Below are positions 41,200 to 51,160 of a stretch of 64,000 bases of DNA, one piece after another. Location of the stretch: the NCBI GenBank assembly GCA_038123715.1, contig JAYPAN010000001.1, positions 186,001 through 250,000 of the forward strand. The letters are read 5' to 3'. Below the pieces are notes generated by a model. That model was not told the origin of the DNA. It made no database searches and saw only the letters and a program-made list of their open reading frames with translations. A program made the position numbers and the translations under genes. The DNA is from JAYPAN01 sp038123715. GTDB lineage: Bacteria; Pseudomonadota; Alphaproteobacteria; RS24. Every line of letters starts with the position of its first letter. Position 1 is the first letter of the stretch.

Positions 41200-44100
41200 A
41201 TGTCGGACGCGCAATCTGTGTCCCCGTTGGAAACGGTGCAAGATGAATTGGTGAAACCCAAATTCATCCATTTGCGTGTGCATAGCGCCTATTCGCTGCT
41301 GGAAGGGGCGTTGCCGCTGAAAACAATTGGCCATTTTGCCTTAAGCGGCAATATGCCTGCCATTGCTGTGACCGATCGCAATAATCTGTTTGGTGCGTTG
41401 GAATTTGCCGATATGGCGGTCGCACTGGGGGTGCAGCCAATCATCGGCACGAGTTTATGCGTGGCAGATGGCGAGGATGCAAAACCGGGCTGGTTGGCGC
41501 TTTATGCCAAGGATGCAACCGGCTATGGCAATTTGATGGCGCTGGTCAGTGCGGCGCATCTCGACAGTGATAGCGCATCACGCCCTGCCGTGACTTGGGA
41601 AGTTCTGGCGGCGCATACGGACGGGTTGATATGTTTGAGTGGCGGGCCAGATGGGCCGGCCAATGGATTGCTGCAAAATGGTCAGACGCAAGCCGGTCTG
41701 GATGTGTTGACCCGTCTCAATACGCTGTTTGCCGGTCATTTTTATATTGAGCTGCAACGCTACGCCGATATGCCTTTACACCATAGCGCGCAAGGCAGCG
41801 AAAATGACACGGAAGCGGTGCTGGTTGATTTTGCCTATGATAATGAAATCCCGCTGGTGGCGACCAATCAGGCTTATTTTGCCTCGGAAGACGATTACCG
41901 CGCCCATGATGCGCTGATATGTATCGCCGAAGGGCGCTATTTGAACGAGGAAGACCGTCGCCGTCTGACGCCAGACCATAGGCTGAAAAGCGCCGAAGAA
42001 ATGTGCGCCTTGTTTGCCGATTTACCCGAAGCGATAGAAAATACGGTCGAGATTGCCCGGCGCTGCGCTTTCCGCCCAACCGAACATGCGCCGATTTTGC
42101 CGGCCTTTGGCACGGGCGATGAATTGCAGCAATTGACCGAGCAGGCGCATGAGGGCTTAACGGCGCGGCTGGCCGAGACGGACATGGCGGCCAGCGAGGA
42201 AGATTATCGCGCAAGGCTAGCGTTTGAATTATCCATTATCGGCAAAATGGGGTTTCCCGGCTATTTCCTGATTGTGGCCGATTTCATCAAATGGGCCAAG
42301 CAGCAGGGCATTGCGGTCGGGCCGGGTCGCGGGTCAGGTGCTGGTTCAGTAGTCGCTTGGGCGTTGACCATTACCGATTTGGATCCGCTGCGCTTCAATT
42401 TGCTGTTTGAACGGTTTTTGAACCCGGAGCGCGTGTCCATGCCGGATTTCGATATTGATTTCTGCCAGTCGCGCCGCGACGAGGTGATAAGCTATGTGCA
42501 GGAGAAATATGGCCGCGAGCAAGTGGCGCAAATCATCACTTTCGGAAAATTGCAGGCGCGCGCCGTGCTGCGCGATGTCGGGCGGGTATTGCAAATGCCC
42601 TATGGGCAGGTTGACCGGCTGTGCAAAATGGTGCCGAACAATCCGGCCAATCCGGTGACTTTGCAGCAAGCGATTGATGAAGAGCCAAGGCTGCAAGCCG
42701 AGCGCGACAGCGACCCGCAAGTCGCCGAGCTTATTGATATCAGCCTGAGGCTGGAAGGGCTTTACCGCCACGCCTCAACCCATGCGGCGGGTGTGGTGAT
42801 TGGTGACCGACCGCTTGACGAGCTGGTCGCCTTATATCGTGACCCGAAATCAGACATGCCGGTGACGCAGTTCAATATGAAATGGGTGGAAAAAGCCGGT
42901 CTGGTGAAATTCGATTTTCTTGGCCTGAAGACGCTGACTGTGCTGGAAAAAGCGGTCGAGCTGTTAAAGGGCAGGGGCATTGATATTGACATCAATAATC
43001 TGCCTTTGGATGACCGCGCGACTTTTGAGTTGCTGGGGCGCGGCAACACAATTGGTGTGTTCCAGCTTGAAAGCGCCGGTATGCGCGATGTGCTGCGTAA
43101 AATGAAGCCGGATGCGTTTGAGGATATTATTGCGCTGGTGGCACTTTACCGACCGGGGCCGATGGATAATATACCGCGTTATATTGCCTGCAAAAAAGGC
43201 GAGGAAGAACCCGATTATCTGCATGAGACGCTGCAACCGATTTTGCAGGAAACTTATGGGGTGATGATTTATCAGGAACAAGTGATGCAAATCGCGCAAA
43301 CCCTGTCGGGCTATTCGCTTGGCGAGGCGGATTTGCTGCGCCGCGCGATGGGTAAGAAAATCAAGGCGGAAATGGACGCGCAAAAAGCCCGCTTCATTGA
43401 CGGGGCGCTGGACAATCAGGTGAACAAGGCCAAGGCGGCGCAAATCTTTGAACAGGTCAATGCGTTTGCCGGTTATGGCTTTAATAAAAGCCATGCGGCG
43501 GGTTATGCGCTGATTGCCTATCAGACCGCTTGGTTGAAGGCCAATCATCCGGTCGCCTTTTATGCAGCCTCCATGTCACTGGACTTTGAGCGCACCGAAA
43601 AACTTAATGTTTTCAAGCAGGATGCGGCAAAAAATGAAATCACTGTCTTAACACCTGATGTCAATCGCTCGCAGGTGCAATTCGCCATTGAAGACAATCG
43701 GATTTTCTATGCGCTGGCCGCTATCCGCAATGTCGGCACGCAAGCTATGGCGGCACTGGTGGCCGAGCGCGACGCCAATGGCGCGTTCAGCGATATGTTT
43801 GATTTCGCCCGCCGCACCGCGTCGATTGGCCTGAACCGGCGATTGCTGGAACATATGATTGCGGCGGGTGCGTTTGACAGTCTGGAGCCGGATCGGGCGC
43901 GGCTGATGGCAGGTATTGATATGTTGATGGGTGAGGCCAGCATTGCCCAAGCCGATGCGGCGTCGCAGCAGGAAAATCTATTTGGCGAGGCCGATGTGGC
44001 GGCCAGTGCCGTGCTGCCCGAAGCCGCGCCGTGGTCGGCAATGGACAGGCTGGCGCGCGAGCATGACGCGCTTGGCTTTTTCCTGTCCGGTCATCCGCTG

Positions 44101-44661
44101 GATGATTATGGCAAAGTGCTGAAACGGCTGCGCGTTGTGCCAGTGGCGGAATTGGAATCGCGGGTTGAAGAAGAAGTGCTGGTCGCCGGGGCAGTTTTGC
44201 AGGTTGATGAGCGCAAATCCAAGCGCGGCAATCCGTTCGCCTTTGTCACTTTGTCCGACACAAGCGGCCAGTTTGAAACAACGGTTTTTTCCGAAGCGCT
44301 GAATGTCGCGCGTGAGCATTTGCAAGTGGGTGCTTTGCTGGTCTGCACGGTCAAAATTGAACGCCAAGAAGACCAAATCAGGCTGATGGCACAAAGCCTG
44401 CGCCCGATTGATGATGTTGTGGCCGGTGCGGCTGAGGGATTGCGCGTATTTATCGACAGGCCGGAAGCCTGTGGCGGGCTGAAAACGCGGCTTGACGAGG
44501 TAAAGCTGAAGCCGCATCAGCGTGGCGGCGAGGTTTCGGTTATTATCATGGGCAGCACCCGCGAGGTAGAATTGCGCCTGCCGGATAAATATGGCGTCAA
44601 TCCGCGTATTGCCGGCGCGATTAAGGCCGTGCCGGGCGTTGTGCATGTCGAAGAATTATAG
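41200..44661 (+). CDS. dnaE: DNA polymerase III subunit alpha
   Basis: Catalytic subunit of the replicative polymerase, 1,153 residues. The N-terminal PHP domain starts with HLRVHSAYSLLEGA; the polymerase active site includes GPGRGSGAGSVVAW and PDFDIDFC (about residues 414-420, catalytic aspartates). HASTHAAGVVIGD, the (HhH)2 region, an OB-fold near 990-1070 and a C-terminal tau-binding tail follow. Start ATG 41200 with GAGGAGG. It is the DnaE1 type by length, not the shorter error-prone DnaE2/ImuC. The SOS promoter 280 nt upstream could add damage-induced transcription. Confidence 0.96.
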   Translation: MSDAQSVSPLETVQDELVKPKFIHLRVHSAYSLLEGALPLKTIGHFALSGNMPAIAVTDRNNLFGALEFADMAVALGVQPIIGTSLCVADGEDAKPGWLALYAKDATGYGNLMALVSAAHLDSDSASRPAVTWEVLAAHTDGLICLSGGPDGPANGLLQNGQTQAGLDVLTRLNTLFAGHFYIELQRYADMPLHHSAQGSENDTEAVLVDFAYDNEIPLVATNQAYFASEDDYRAHDALICIAEGRYLNEEDRRRLTPDHRLKSAEEMCALFADLPEAIENTVEIARRCAFRPTEHAPILPAFGTGDELQQLTEQAHEGLTARLAETDMAASEEDYRARLAFELSIIGKMGFPGYFLIVADFIKWAKQQGIAVGPGRGSGAGSVVAWALTITDLDPLRFNLLFERFLNPERVSMPDFDIDFCQSRRDEVISYVQEKYGREQVAQIITFGKLQARAVLRDVGRVLQMPYGQVDRLCKMVPNNPANPVTLQQAIDEEPRLQAERDSDPQVAELIDISLRLEGLYRHASTHAAGVVIGDRPLDELVALYRDPKSDMPVTQFNMKWVEKAGLVKFDFLGLKTLTVLEKAVELLKGRGIDIDINNLPLDDRATFELLGRGNTIGVFQLESAGMRDVLRKMKPDAFEDIIALVALYRPGPMDNIPRYIACKKGEEEPDYLHETLQPILQETYGVMIYQEQVMQIAQTLSGYSLGEADLLRRAMGKKIKAEMDAQKARFIDGALDNQVNKAKAAQIFEQVNAFAGYGFNKSHAAGYALIAYQTAWLKANHPVAFYAASMSLDFERTEKLNVFKQDAAKNEITVLTPDVNRSQVQFAIEDNRIFYALAAIRNVGTQAMAALVAERDANGAFSDMFDFARRTASIGLNRRLLEHMIAAGAFDSLEPDRARLMAGIDMLMGEASIAQADAASQQENLFGEADVAASAVLPEAAPWSAMDRLAREHDALGFFLSGHPLDDYGKVLKRLRVVPVAELESRVEEEVLVAGAVLQVDERKSKRGNPFAFVTLSDTSGQFETTVFSEALNVAREHLQVGALLVCTVKIERQEDQIRLMAQSLRPIDDVVAGAAEGLRVFIDRPEACGGLKTRLDEVKLKPHQRGGEVSVIIMGSTREVELRLPDKYGVNPRIAGAIKAVPGVVHVEEL

Positions 44662-44670
44662 TTTTGGGGC

Positions 44671-44699
44671 TTGCTAAGCGGGCTGTTTTTACCTATACC
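44671..44699 (+). promoter_or_regulatory. Promoter of rpsB-tsf
   Basis: TTGCTA (44671-44676) and TATACC (44694-44699), spacer 17, just after the dnaE stop. The bases after the -10 are GC-rich (ACGCGC), as in growth-rate-controlled promoters. The predicted start is near 44706, immediately before the structured leader. Confidence 0.65.
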
Positions 44700-44713
44700 A
44701 CGCGCATTACTCA

Positions 44714-44775
44714 CGCAGGGATGCCCGTGCCGGGCGCTCTTCGTGTCGGGTCAGGTGACCCGATGACACCCTGCG
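44714..44775 (+). promoter_or_regulatory. Structured rpsB leader RNA (three-way junction)
   Basis: A 7-bp closing helix CGCAGGG (44714-44720) / CCCTGCG (44769-44775) encloses two hairpins: GCCCG/CGGGC with a 3-nt loop (44723-44735) and a long arm GTGTC-GGGTC / GACCC-GAT-GACAC with loop AGGT (44743-44769). One base is shared between the helices. It lies 30 nt before the rpsB start and is a good candidate for an S2-binding autoregulatory leader. Confidence 0.65.
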
Positions 44776-44805
44776 GCGGATTAACGAGAGAAAGGAAGGC
44801 ACGCT

Positions 44806-45702
44806 ATGGCTTTGCCCGATTTTAACATGCGCCAATTGCTGGAGGCCGGCGTTCACTTTGGCCACCAGACCCACCGTTGGAACCCGAAAATGGCTCCGTT
44901 CATCTTTGGCGACCGCAACGGCATTCACATAATTGATTTGTCCCAGACCGTGCCGCTTTTGCATCAAGCCTTGGTTGCCGTGCGCGATTGCGTCGCCGGT
45001 GGCGGTCGTGTGCTGTTTGTCGGCACCAAGCGCCAAGCGACCGAGCCGGTCGCGCGTCATGCGTCGCAATGCGCCCAATATTACATGAATTCGCGCTGGC
45101 TTGGCGGCACCTTGACCAATTGGCAGACAATTTCCAATTCCATTAAGCGTTTGCGCGATTTGGAAGGCCGTTTGGACGGCGAGGGTGCGGCAGGCCTGAC
45201 CAAAAAGGAAATACTGAACCTGACCCGTGAGCGCGACAAGCTTGAGCGCGCGCTGGGCGGCATTAAGGATATGGGCGGTGTGCCGGAGCTGATGTTTGTG
45301 GTCGATACCAATAAAGAGTCGATTGCCGTTGCCGAAGCCAAAACGCTGGGCATTCCGGTGATCGCCATTGTTGACAGCAACTCCAATCCTGACGGCATTG
45401 ATTTCCCGATTCCGGGCAATGATGACGCCTCGCGGGCGATTGATTTATATTGCAATCTAATTGAGAAAGCCGTTATTGCAGGCATTGAGGAAAGCGGCAT
45501 TTCCGCCGGTGTTGACCTTGGTGCATCGGAAGAACCAATCATGGAGCCGGTTTTGGAGGCTGAAGAAGCTGCCGCCGAAACGCCAGCAGACAACGCGGAA
45601 GAAGTTGCCGAAGAAGCGGCTGAAGAAGCGGTTGAAGAAGCCGTTGAGGCCGCCCCTACCGAAGCTGATGCAGAAGGCGAGGGCGCGCAAGCCGGGGCGT
45701 GA
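44806..45702 (+). CDS. rpsB: 30S ribosomal protein S2
   Basis: Small-subunit protein at the head/platform, needed for S1 docking. 298 residues, longer than the usual 240-260 because of an acidic Glu/Ala-rich C-terminal tail (from about residue 245). The N-terminus FNMRQLLEAGVHFGHQTHRWNPKM and TNTNKES-type region (here VVDTNKESIAVAEA) are typical. An AAGGAAGG ribosome binding site precedes ATG 44806. Cotranscribed with tsf, probably autoregulated through the leader. Confidence 0.97.
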   Translation: MALPDFNMRQLLEAGVHFGHQTHRWNPKMAPFIFGDRNGIHIIDLSQTVPLLHQALVAVRDCVAGGGRVLFVGTKRQATEPVARHASQCAQYYMNSRWLGGTLTNWQTISNSIKRLRDLEGRLDGEGAAGLTKKEILNLTRERDKLERALGGIKDMGGVPELMFVVDTNKESIAVAEAKTLGIPVIAIVDSNSNPDGIDFPIPGNDDASRAIDLYCNLIEKAVIAGIEESGISAGVDLGASEEPIMEPVLEAEEAAAETPADNAEEVAEEAAEEAVEEAVEAAPTEADAEGEGAQAGA

Positions 45703-45775
45703 GGCACTGGTTTCCCCCGTTTCATTTGACTGACATAAGGCTGCTCTCCCGCAGCTTGAAAAATTGGAGATTATG

Positions 45776-46705
45776 ATGAGCACGATTACCGCCGCTATGG
45801 TGAAAGAATTACGCGAAGTATCCGGCGCAGGGATGATGGATTGCAAAACCGCGTTGAACGAAAATAATGGCGATATGGACGCCGCTATTGATTGGTTGCG
45901 GACAAAGGGTCTTGCCAAAGCCGCCAAAAAAGCCGGTCGCGTGGCCGCTGACGGTCTGGTTGGTGTTGTCTCCGAAGGCACGACAGGGGCGGTGGTTGAA
46001 GTCAATTCGGAAACCGATTTTGTGGCGCGCAATGAAACCTTTCAGCAAATGGTCGGCGATATTTCCAAAGTAGCGCTTGGCGCGGCTGATTATGATGCGC
46101 TGCTGGCGGCGGATTATCCGGGCGCAGGTAAATCGGTCGGTGACCATGTGCAGGAAATGGTTGGCACGATTGGCGAGAATATGAATGTGCGCCGGTCGCA
46201 GCGTTTGAGTGTTGAGAATGGCGTTGTCGCCAGCTATGTCCATAATCAAATTGTTGATGGGCTTGGCAAAATCGGCGTTTTGGTGGCGCTTGAGTCCACC
46301 GGTGATGCTGACAAGCTGAATGCATTGGGGCGTCAATTGGCTATGCATGTCGCCGCGACCAGCCCGCTTGCCGCCACGGTGGAAGAGCTGGATGCCGAAG
46401 ATATTGAGCGCGAGCGCGCTGTGCTGATTGCCGAAGCCAAGGAAAGCGGCAAGCCGGACGAGATTATCGAGAAAATGGTCGAAGGCCGCTTGCGGAAATT
46501 CTATGAGGAAGTTGTGCTGACCTCACAGGTTTTTGTGATTGACGGCGAAACGCGGATTTCCAAAGTGCTTGAAAATGCTGCCGGTGATGTTGGCGGCGAG
46601 GTCAAATTGACCGGTTTTGTGCGCTTTGAGCTTGGTCAAGGCATTGACAAGGGCGAAGAAGCCGATTTTGCAGCTGAAGTGGCAGCGGCGGTTAGCGGCA
46701 ATTAA
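45776..46705 (+). CDS. tsf: Elongation factor Ts
   Basis: Nucleotide exchange factor for EF-Tu, 309 residues. The N-terminal UBA-like domain and signature are clear: VKELREVSGAGMMDCKTALNE, with TDFVARNE in the core. Start at ATG 45776, six bases after GGAG; ATG 45773 and upstream in-frame codons are too close to that site. It lies 73 nt after rpsB, the universal order. Confidence 0.97.
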   Translation: MSTITAAMVKELREVSGAGMMDCKTALNENNGDMDAAIDWLRTKGLAKAAKKAGRVAADGLVGVVSEGTTGAVVEVNSETDFVARNETFQQMVGDISKVALGAADYDALLAADYPGAGKSVGDHVQEMVGTIGENMNVRRSQRLSVENGVVASYVHNQIVDGLGKIGVLVALESTGDADKLNALGRQLAMHVAATSPLAATVEELDAEDIERERAVLIAEAKESGKPDEIIEKMVEGRLRKFYEEVVLTSQVFVIDGETRISKVLENAAGDVGGEVKLTGFVRFELGQGIDKGEEADFAAEVAAAVSGN

Positions 46706-46851
46706 CCTGTCCCGCCTCGTCGCTTGTCACGGGTGGGTATCTTCATCCACTAAAATCGGTGGGCGCTGGCGGGTTTTGTTGTCATCCGGCAATGGAATCG
46801 GCGCATGATTACCGGATTATTGCCCTGCTCCCAATACTGAAAGAGATGCCG

Positions 46852-47595
46852 ATGAGTAAGCAGCCAGACAGCGAAAAAACCGGTCAAAACCGGTTCCAGC
46901 GCGTTCTGCTGAAAGTTTCCGGCGAAGCCCTAATGGGCAACGGCCAATATGGCATTGACGTCGCCACTGTTGACCGAATTGCCAAAGAGGTGAAAGAAGT
47001 TGTCACCAGCGGCGTAGAAGTTTGTCTGGTTATCGGGGGCGGCAATATCTTTCGTGGTCTGTCGGGCGCGGCTGACGGCATGGATCGCTCCAGCGCCGAT
47101 TATATGGGCATGATGGCGACGGTGATGAATGCGCTGGCCATGCAAAACGGGCTGGAGCGTCAGGGCGTGCCAACCCGCGTTCTTTCGGCGATCCCCATGA
47201 CCAGCGTGTGCGAACCCTATATTCGCCGCCGCGCAACACGCCATCTTGAAAAAGGTCGTGTGGTGATATTCGCCGCCGGCACCGGCAATCCTTATTTCAC
47301 CACCGATACGGCGGCTGCCTTGCGCGCTGCCGAAATGAATTGCGATGCGTTGATGAAGGGAACCAATGTTGATGGCGTTTACAGCGCCGACCCGAAAACC
47401 GACGCTTCGGCTGAGCTCTATGACACGCTCAGCTATATGGAAGTGCTATCGCGTGATTTGAAAGTCATGGATGCCTCGGCGGTTTCGCTGTCGCGCGAAA
47501 ACGGTATCCCGATTATTGTGTTTTCAATCCGCCAATCGGGCGGTTTTATGAATGTCTTGAAGGGTGAGGGCGCCTGCACCATAGTGGAAGGCTGA
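46852..47595 (+). CDS. pyrH: Uridylate kinase
   Basis: Phosphorylates UMP to UDP; hexameric amino-acid-kinase fold, usually activated by GTP and inhibited by UTP. 247 residues. Motifs: VLLKVSGEALMG, VVIGGGNIFRG (here LVIGGGNIFRG), and the C-terminal NGIPIIVFSI. ATG 46852 is preferred because GAG lies six bases upstream; ATG 46846 directly abuts it. The 146-nt gap after tsf contains a small GTGGG/TCCAC hairpin and no gene. Confidence 0.96.
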   Translation: MSKQPDSEKTGQNRFQRVLLKVSGEALMGNGQYGIDVATVDRIAKEVKEVVTSGVEVCLVIGGGNIFRGLSGAADGMDRSSADYMGMMATVMNALAMQNGLERQGVPTRVLSAIPMTSVCEPYIRRRATRHLEKGRVVIFAAGTGNPYFTTDTAAALRAAEMNCDALMKGTNVDGVYSADPKTDASAELYDTLSYMEVLSRDLKVMDASAVSLSRENGIPIIVFSIRQSGGFMNVLKGEGACTIVEG

Positions 47596-47617
47596 AGCGT
47601 CAACAAGTGAGGGAAAA

Positions 47618-48172
47618 ATGAGCGTTGATTTGAACGATATTGAGCGCCGCATGGAAGGCGCAGTGGCGACATTGAAAACCGAGCTGAACGGGTTACGCAC
47701 AGGGCGTGCCAGCGCTAATCTGTTGGAACCGATTATGGTGGAAGCCTATGGTCAGCAAATGCCCTTGGCGCAGGTTGGCACAATTTCCGTGCCGGAGCCG
47801 CGCATGTTGTCAGTGCAGGTTTGGGATAAGGGGCAGGTGGCCGCCGTTGAAAAGGCGATACGCGAAAGCGGGCTTGGCCTCAATCCGATGCCGGAAGGTC
47901 AGACTGTGCGGATACCGTTGCCGGAGCTGAATGAGGAACGCCGCGAAGAATTGGTCAAAGTGGCAGGTCGCTATGCCGAGCAGGCGCGCGTTGCGGTGCG
48001 CAATGTCCGCCGCGATGGCATGGATCAGATTAAAAAGGCCGAAAAAGATGGCGATATCTCACAAGATGACGCTAAGGCGCAATCGGCTGATGTGCAGGAT
48101 TCGACGGATAAGTTCATCAAGCTGGTTGATGAGACGCTGGAGACAAAAGAAGGTGAAATCCGTCAGGTCTGA
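47618..48172 (+). CDS. frr: Ribosome recycling factor
   Basis: Splits post-termination ribosomes together with EF-G. 184 residues, standard length. The three-helix bundle/beta domain signature is present: RTGRASANLLEPIMVEAYG, IRESGLGLNPMPEGQTVRIPLPELNEERR. It follows pyrH by 22 nt, the conserved order. Confidence 0.96.
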   Translation: MSVDLNDIERRMEGAVATLKTELNGLRTGRASANLLEPIMVEAYGQQMPLAQVGTISVPEPRMLSVQVWDKGQVAAVEKAIRESGLGLNPMPEGQTVRIPLPELNEERREELVKVAGRYAEQARVAVRNVRRDGMDQIKKAEKDGDISQDDAKAQSADVQDSTDKFIKLVDETLETKEGEIRQV

Positions 48173-48232
48173 GTGGATTTGACTGCCGGGAAAGACGGCA
48201 GGGAAAGACGGTAAGGAAAGGCAGGGCAGGCA

Positions 48233-48982
48233 ATGAGCGAAAGCAGAAATATGTCGGCAACCAGCTTTCCCGCCCATGTGGCGATTACCATGGATGGCAA
48301 TGGCCGTTGGGCGACGGCGCGCGGCCTGCCGCGTCAGGAAGGCCACCGGCAGGGTGTGGAGGCATTGCGCCGCAATGTTACCATAGCCGGTGAGCTTGGT
48401 ATTTCCTGTCTGACCCTGTTTTCCTTTTCTTCCGAAAATTGGAGCCGCCCGCAAGCCGAAGTCAGCTTTCTGATGACTTTGCTGCAACGCTATATTGAGG
48501 CCGATTTGGCCGAGCTTCACGCCAAGGGTGTGCGGGTTCGGGTGATTGGGCGGCGACATGATTTGGCGCCCAAAATCCGCCATTTGGTTGACCATGCCGA
48601 AACCGTGACCGCCGGAAATGAGGTGATGCTGCTGCAAATCGCCTTTAATTATGGCGGGCGGCAGGAAATTGCCGATGCGGCGTCGCGCCTGGCGCGTCGA
48701 GCTGTGGCTGGCACGCTTGACCCGGCCAATATATCGGAAAATGTCCTGGCGGCTGAATTGTTGACCGCCGGTGTGCCGGATCCGGATTTGCTGATACGCA
48801 CGGGCGGCGAAATGCGGATTAGCAATTTTCTGCTTTGGCAATGCGCCTATGCGGAGTTTTTCTTCACCGATGTTTACTGGCCTGATTTTGACCGCAATGA
48901 TTGGCAGCAAGCCTTGGCCGCTTTTGCCGCGCGCGAACGCCGTTTCGGCAATGTCGGTTCCGGCCTAGCCAGTCCTGAGTGA
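48233..48982 (+). CDS. uppS: Undecaprenyl diphosphate synthase
   Basis: Cis-prenyltransferase that extends farnesyl diphosphate to C55-PP, the lipid carrier for peptidoglycan and LPS. 249 residues. Motifs: ITMDGNGRWA (about 18-27, with the catalytic Asp), FSFSSENWSRP, and RTGGEMRISNFLLWQ near the C-terminus. It starts the lipid part of this cluster, 60 nt after frr. Confidence 0.96.
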   Translation: MSESRNMSATSFPAHVAITMDGNGRWATARGLPRQEGHRQGVEALRRNVTIAGELGISCLTLFSFSSENWSRPQAEVSFLMTLLQRYIEADLAELHAKGVRVRVIGRRHDLAPKIRHLVDHAETVTAGNEVMLLQIAFNYGGRQEIADAASRLARRAVAGTLDPANISENVLAAELLTAGVPDPDLLIRTGGEMRISNFLLWQCAYAEFFFTDVYWPDFDRNDWQQALAAFAARERRFGNVGSGLASPE

Positions 48983-49004
48983 AGCTGAAAATCGGGGGAG
49001 ATGA

Positions 49005-49874
49005 ATGCAAAGCGAGAATGACGCGGCTGTCCGGACAGAGCCAAAGCCACGATTTGAGGGTTTGGTGCTGCGCGTGCGCTCGGCGCTTGTTTTGCTGCCC
49101 TTTGTCATATTGCCAATCTGGTTTGGCGGCCTTGCCTTTCTTGGCCTTTTGATACTGGCTTGTCTGGCGATGGCCTATGAATGGACACATTTGCTGCAAA
49201 GCCCCCGCGCGCGCGCGGATGCGTTTATCTTGACCGGCGCTGTCGGCACGGCACTTATTGTCTCCGAGTTTTTCTCGGTCAGTGACGGCTTTGCCTTTTT
49301 GGTCAGCCTGCTGCCGGCCATGGCCGCTTATTGTCTGTGGCGCGGCGATAAATTATCGGCGCTTGTTGGCGGGCTTGTTTATCTGGGTTGGCCGCTTTTG
49401 GCACTGCATTATTTCCGGCAGGATACGCTTGGTGCCTTGCTGGTCGGGTTTATTTTCCTGACCGTTTGGGGGGTTGATATATTCGCCATGTTTTCCGGCA
49501 AGTTTATCGGTGGCCCGAAACTCGCGCCGCGCCTGTCACCCAATAAAACATGGGCTGGCCTGTTTGGTGCGATGGGCGGGGCGGCACTGGCCGCTTGCCT
49601 CGGCTTTGTGGTTGTGGTTGGTTTCGGTTTTGGCACGGCCGGGTTTCAAGGCATGTTGGTCTTGGCGGTCATTTTGGCGATTGTCGCGCAAATGGCTGAT
49701 TTGTTTGAATCCGCGCTGAAGCGCAAATATGACATTAAAGACAGTGGCGCGCTGATACCCGGTCATGGCGGCGTTCTTGACCGCGTTGATGGGCTTGTCG
49801 GCGTCCTCATGTTTTTGCATGTGCTGGTGCTGGTTCGCGGCGCACCGGCATCAATGGCAATCTGGAACTGGTAA
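49005..49874 (+). CDS. cdsA: Phosphatidate cytidylyltransferase
   Basis: Makes CDP-diacylglycerol from phosphatidate and CTP for phospholipid synthesis. 289 residues with about eight membrane helices. The C-terminal signature KRKYDIKDSGALIPGHGGVLDRVDGL-type region (49729-49803) is intact, as is the upstream GKFIGGPKLAPRLSPNKTW segment. GGGGGAG precedes ATG 49005. The stop overlaps the dxr start by one base. Confidence 0.94.
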   Translation: MQSENDAAVRTEPKPRFEGLVLRVRSALVLLPFVILPIWFGGLAFLGLLILACLAMAYEWTHLLQSPRARADAFILTGAVGTALIVSEFFSVSDGFAFLVSLLPAMAAYCLWRGDKLSALVGGLVYLGWPLLALHYFRQDTLGALLVGFIFLTVWGVDIFAMFSGKFIGGPKLAPRLSPNKTWAGLFGAMGGAALAACLGFVVVVGFGFGTAGFQGMLVLAVILAIVAQMADLFESALKRKYDIKDSGALIPGHGGVLDRVDGLVGVLMFLHVLVLVRGAPASMAIWNW

Positions 49875-51061
49875 TGCAGCAATCCTTGGCAGTGTTTGGT
49901 GCGACAGGCACGATTGGCGACAATACGCTTGATTTGGTTGACCGCCATGACGGGCGGTTTCGTGTCAGCGTGCTGACGGCGCATGACAATATCGCCAAGC
50001 TGGCCACGCTGGCTGAAAAATATCATCCGGATATGGTGGTTGTCAGCAATGCGGCAATGGCAGATGAAGCGCGCGCCGCGCTGTCCGATTATTCAGGTGA
50101 AGTTGCCTTTGGCGCGTCGGGGCTGGCGGCAGCGGCGGCATATCCGGCTGATATTGCAGTGATGGCGATTGTCGGCTTTGCCGCTTTGACCCCGACTTTG
50201 GCGCTGATTGAGGCGGGGCGGCATATTGCGCTTGCCAATAAGGAATGTCTTGTCGCCGCCGGTGGACTGATAATGCAACGGGCGGCGCAGTGCAAGGCGC
50301 GAATCTTGCCGGTGGACAGCGAGCATAATGCGATATTTCAATTGCTGGACGGGCGCAACACCGCCGCACTTGAGCGCGTTGTCTTGACCGCTTCGGGCGG
50401 GCCATTTCTTGATTTTGACGCTCATGCGTTAGCTGCGGTGACGCCGGATATGGCGAAAAAACACCCGAATTGGCAAATGGGCGCAAAGATTTCGGTTGAT
50501 AGTGCGACCATGATGAATAAGGGGCTGGAACTGATTGAGGCGCATCATTTATTCGCCTTGCCTCCGACGCAGCTTGATGTGTTGGTGCATCCCCAATCAA
50601 TTGTTCACGGGCTTGTTTATTTTGCCGATGGCGCTGTGCTGGCGCATAAGGCCAATGCGGATATGCGTATCCCGTTATCTTATTGCCTGGCTTATCCGGA
50701 GCGTTTGCCGCTTAATCCGGCGCCGCTTGATTTGGTGCAATTGGGACGGCTGGATTTTTTGGCTCCCGACCGCAAGCGGTTTCGCTGTTTGGCGCTGGCC
50801 GAGGCAGCCATGCGCGCCGGCGGATTGATGTCGACCATATTAAATGGCGCCAATGAGGTGGCGGTGGCGGCTTTTCTGGACGGGCATATCGGCTTTACCG
50901 ATATTGCCGATTATGTGGAAGCAGCGATGGAAAGCGCCGACAGGCATGGGCAGACACTATTGGCTGATGATTTTGAAGCGGCATTGGCGCAAATCATTGC
51001 GTGTGACTTCCAAACCCGCGAAAATACCGGCCATTTAATTGCTGAAAAACGGGCAAAATAA
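49874..51061 (+). CDS. dxr: 1-deoxy-D-xylulose-5-phosphate reductoisomerase
   Basis: Second step of the MEP isoprenoid pathway, NADPH- and metal-dependent. 395 residues. The Rossmann motif FGATGTIGDNTLDLV opens the protein; ANKECLVAAGG, PVDSEHNAIFQ (metal-binding Asp/Glu) and the flexible-loop region HPNWQMGAKISVDSAT follow. Supplies precursors for UppS, encoded two genes upstream. Confidence 0.96.
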   Translation: MQQSLAVFGATGTIGDNTLDLVDRHDGRFRVSVLTAHDNIAKLATLAEKYHPDMVVVSNAAMADEARAALSDYSGEVAFGASGLAAAAAYPADIAVMAIVGFAALTPTLALIEAGRHIALANKECLVAAGGLIMQRAAQCKARILPVDSEHNAIFQLLDGRNTAALERVVLTASGGPFLDFDAHALAAVTPDMAKKHPNWQMGAKISVDSATMMNKGLELIEAHHLFALPPTQLDVLVHPQSIVHGLVYFADGAVLAHKANADMRIPLSYCLAYPERLPLNPAPLDLVQLGRLDFLAPDRKRFRCLALAEAAMRAGGLMSTILNGANEVAVAAFLDGHIGFTDIADYVEAAMESADRHGQTLLADDFEAALAQIIACDFQTRENTGHLIAEKRAK

Positions 51062-51160
51062 ACAGCATGGGGACTGTTTGCCTCAAAATTGCCCAACTGT
51101 GAAATCACACTTCCAATCAGGCGGAAAATAGCCATAATGCGGGAAACTTTCGGAGGATAA

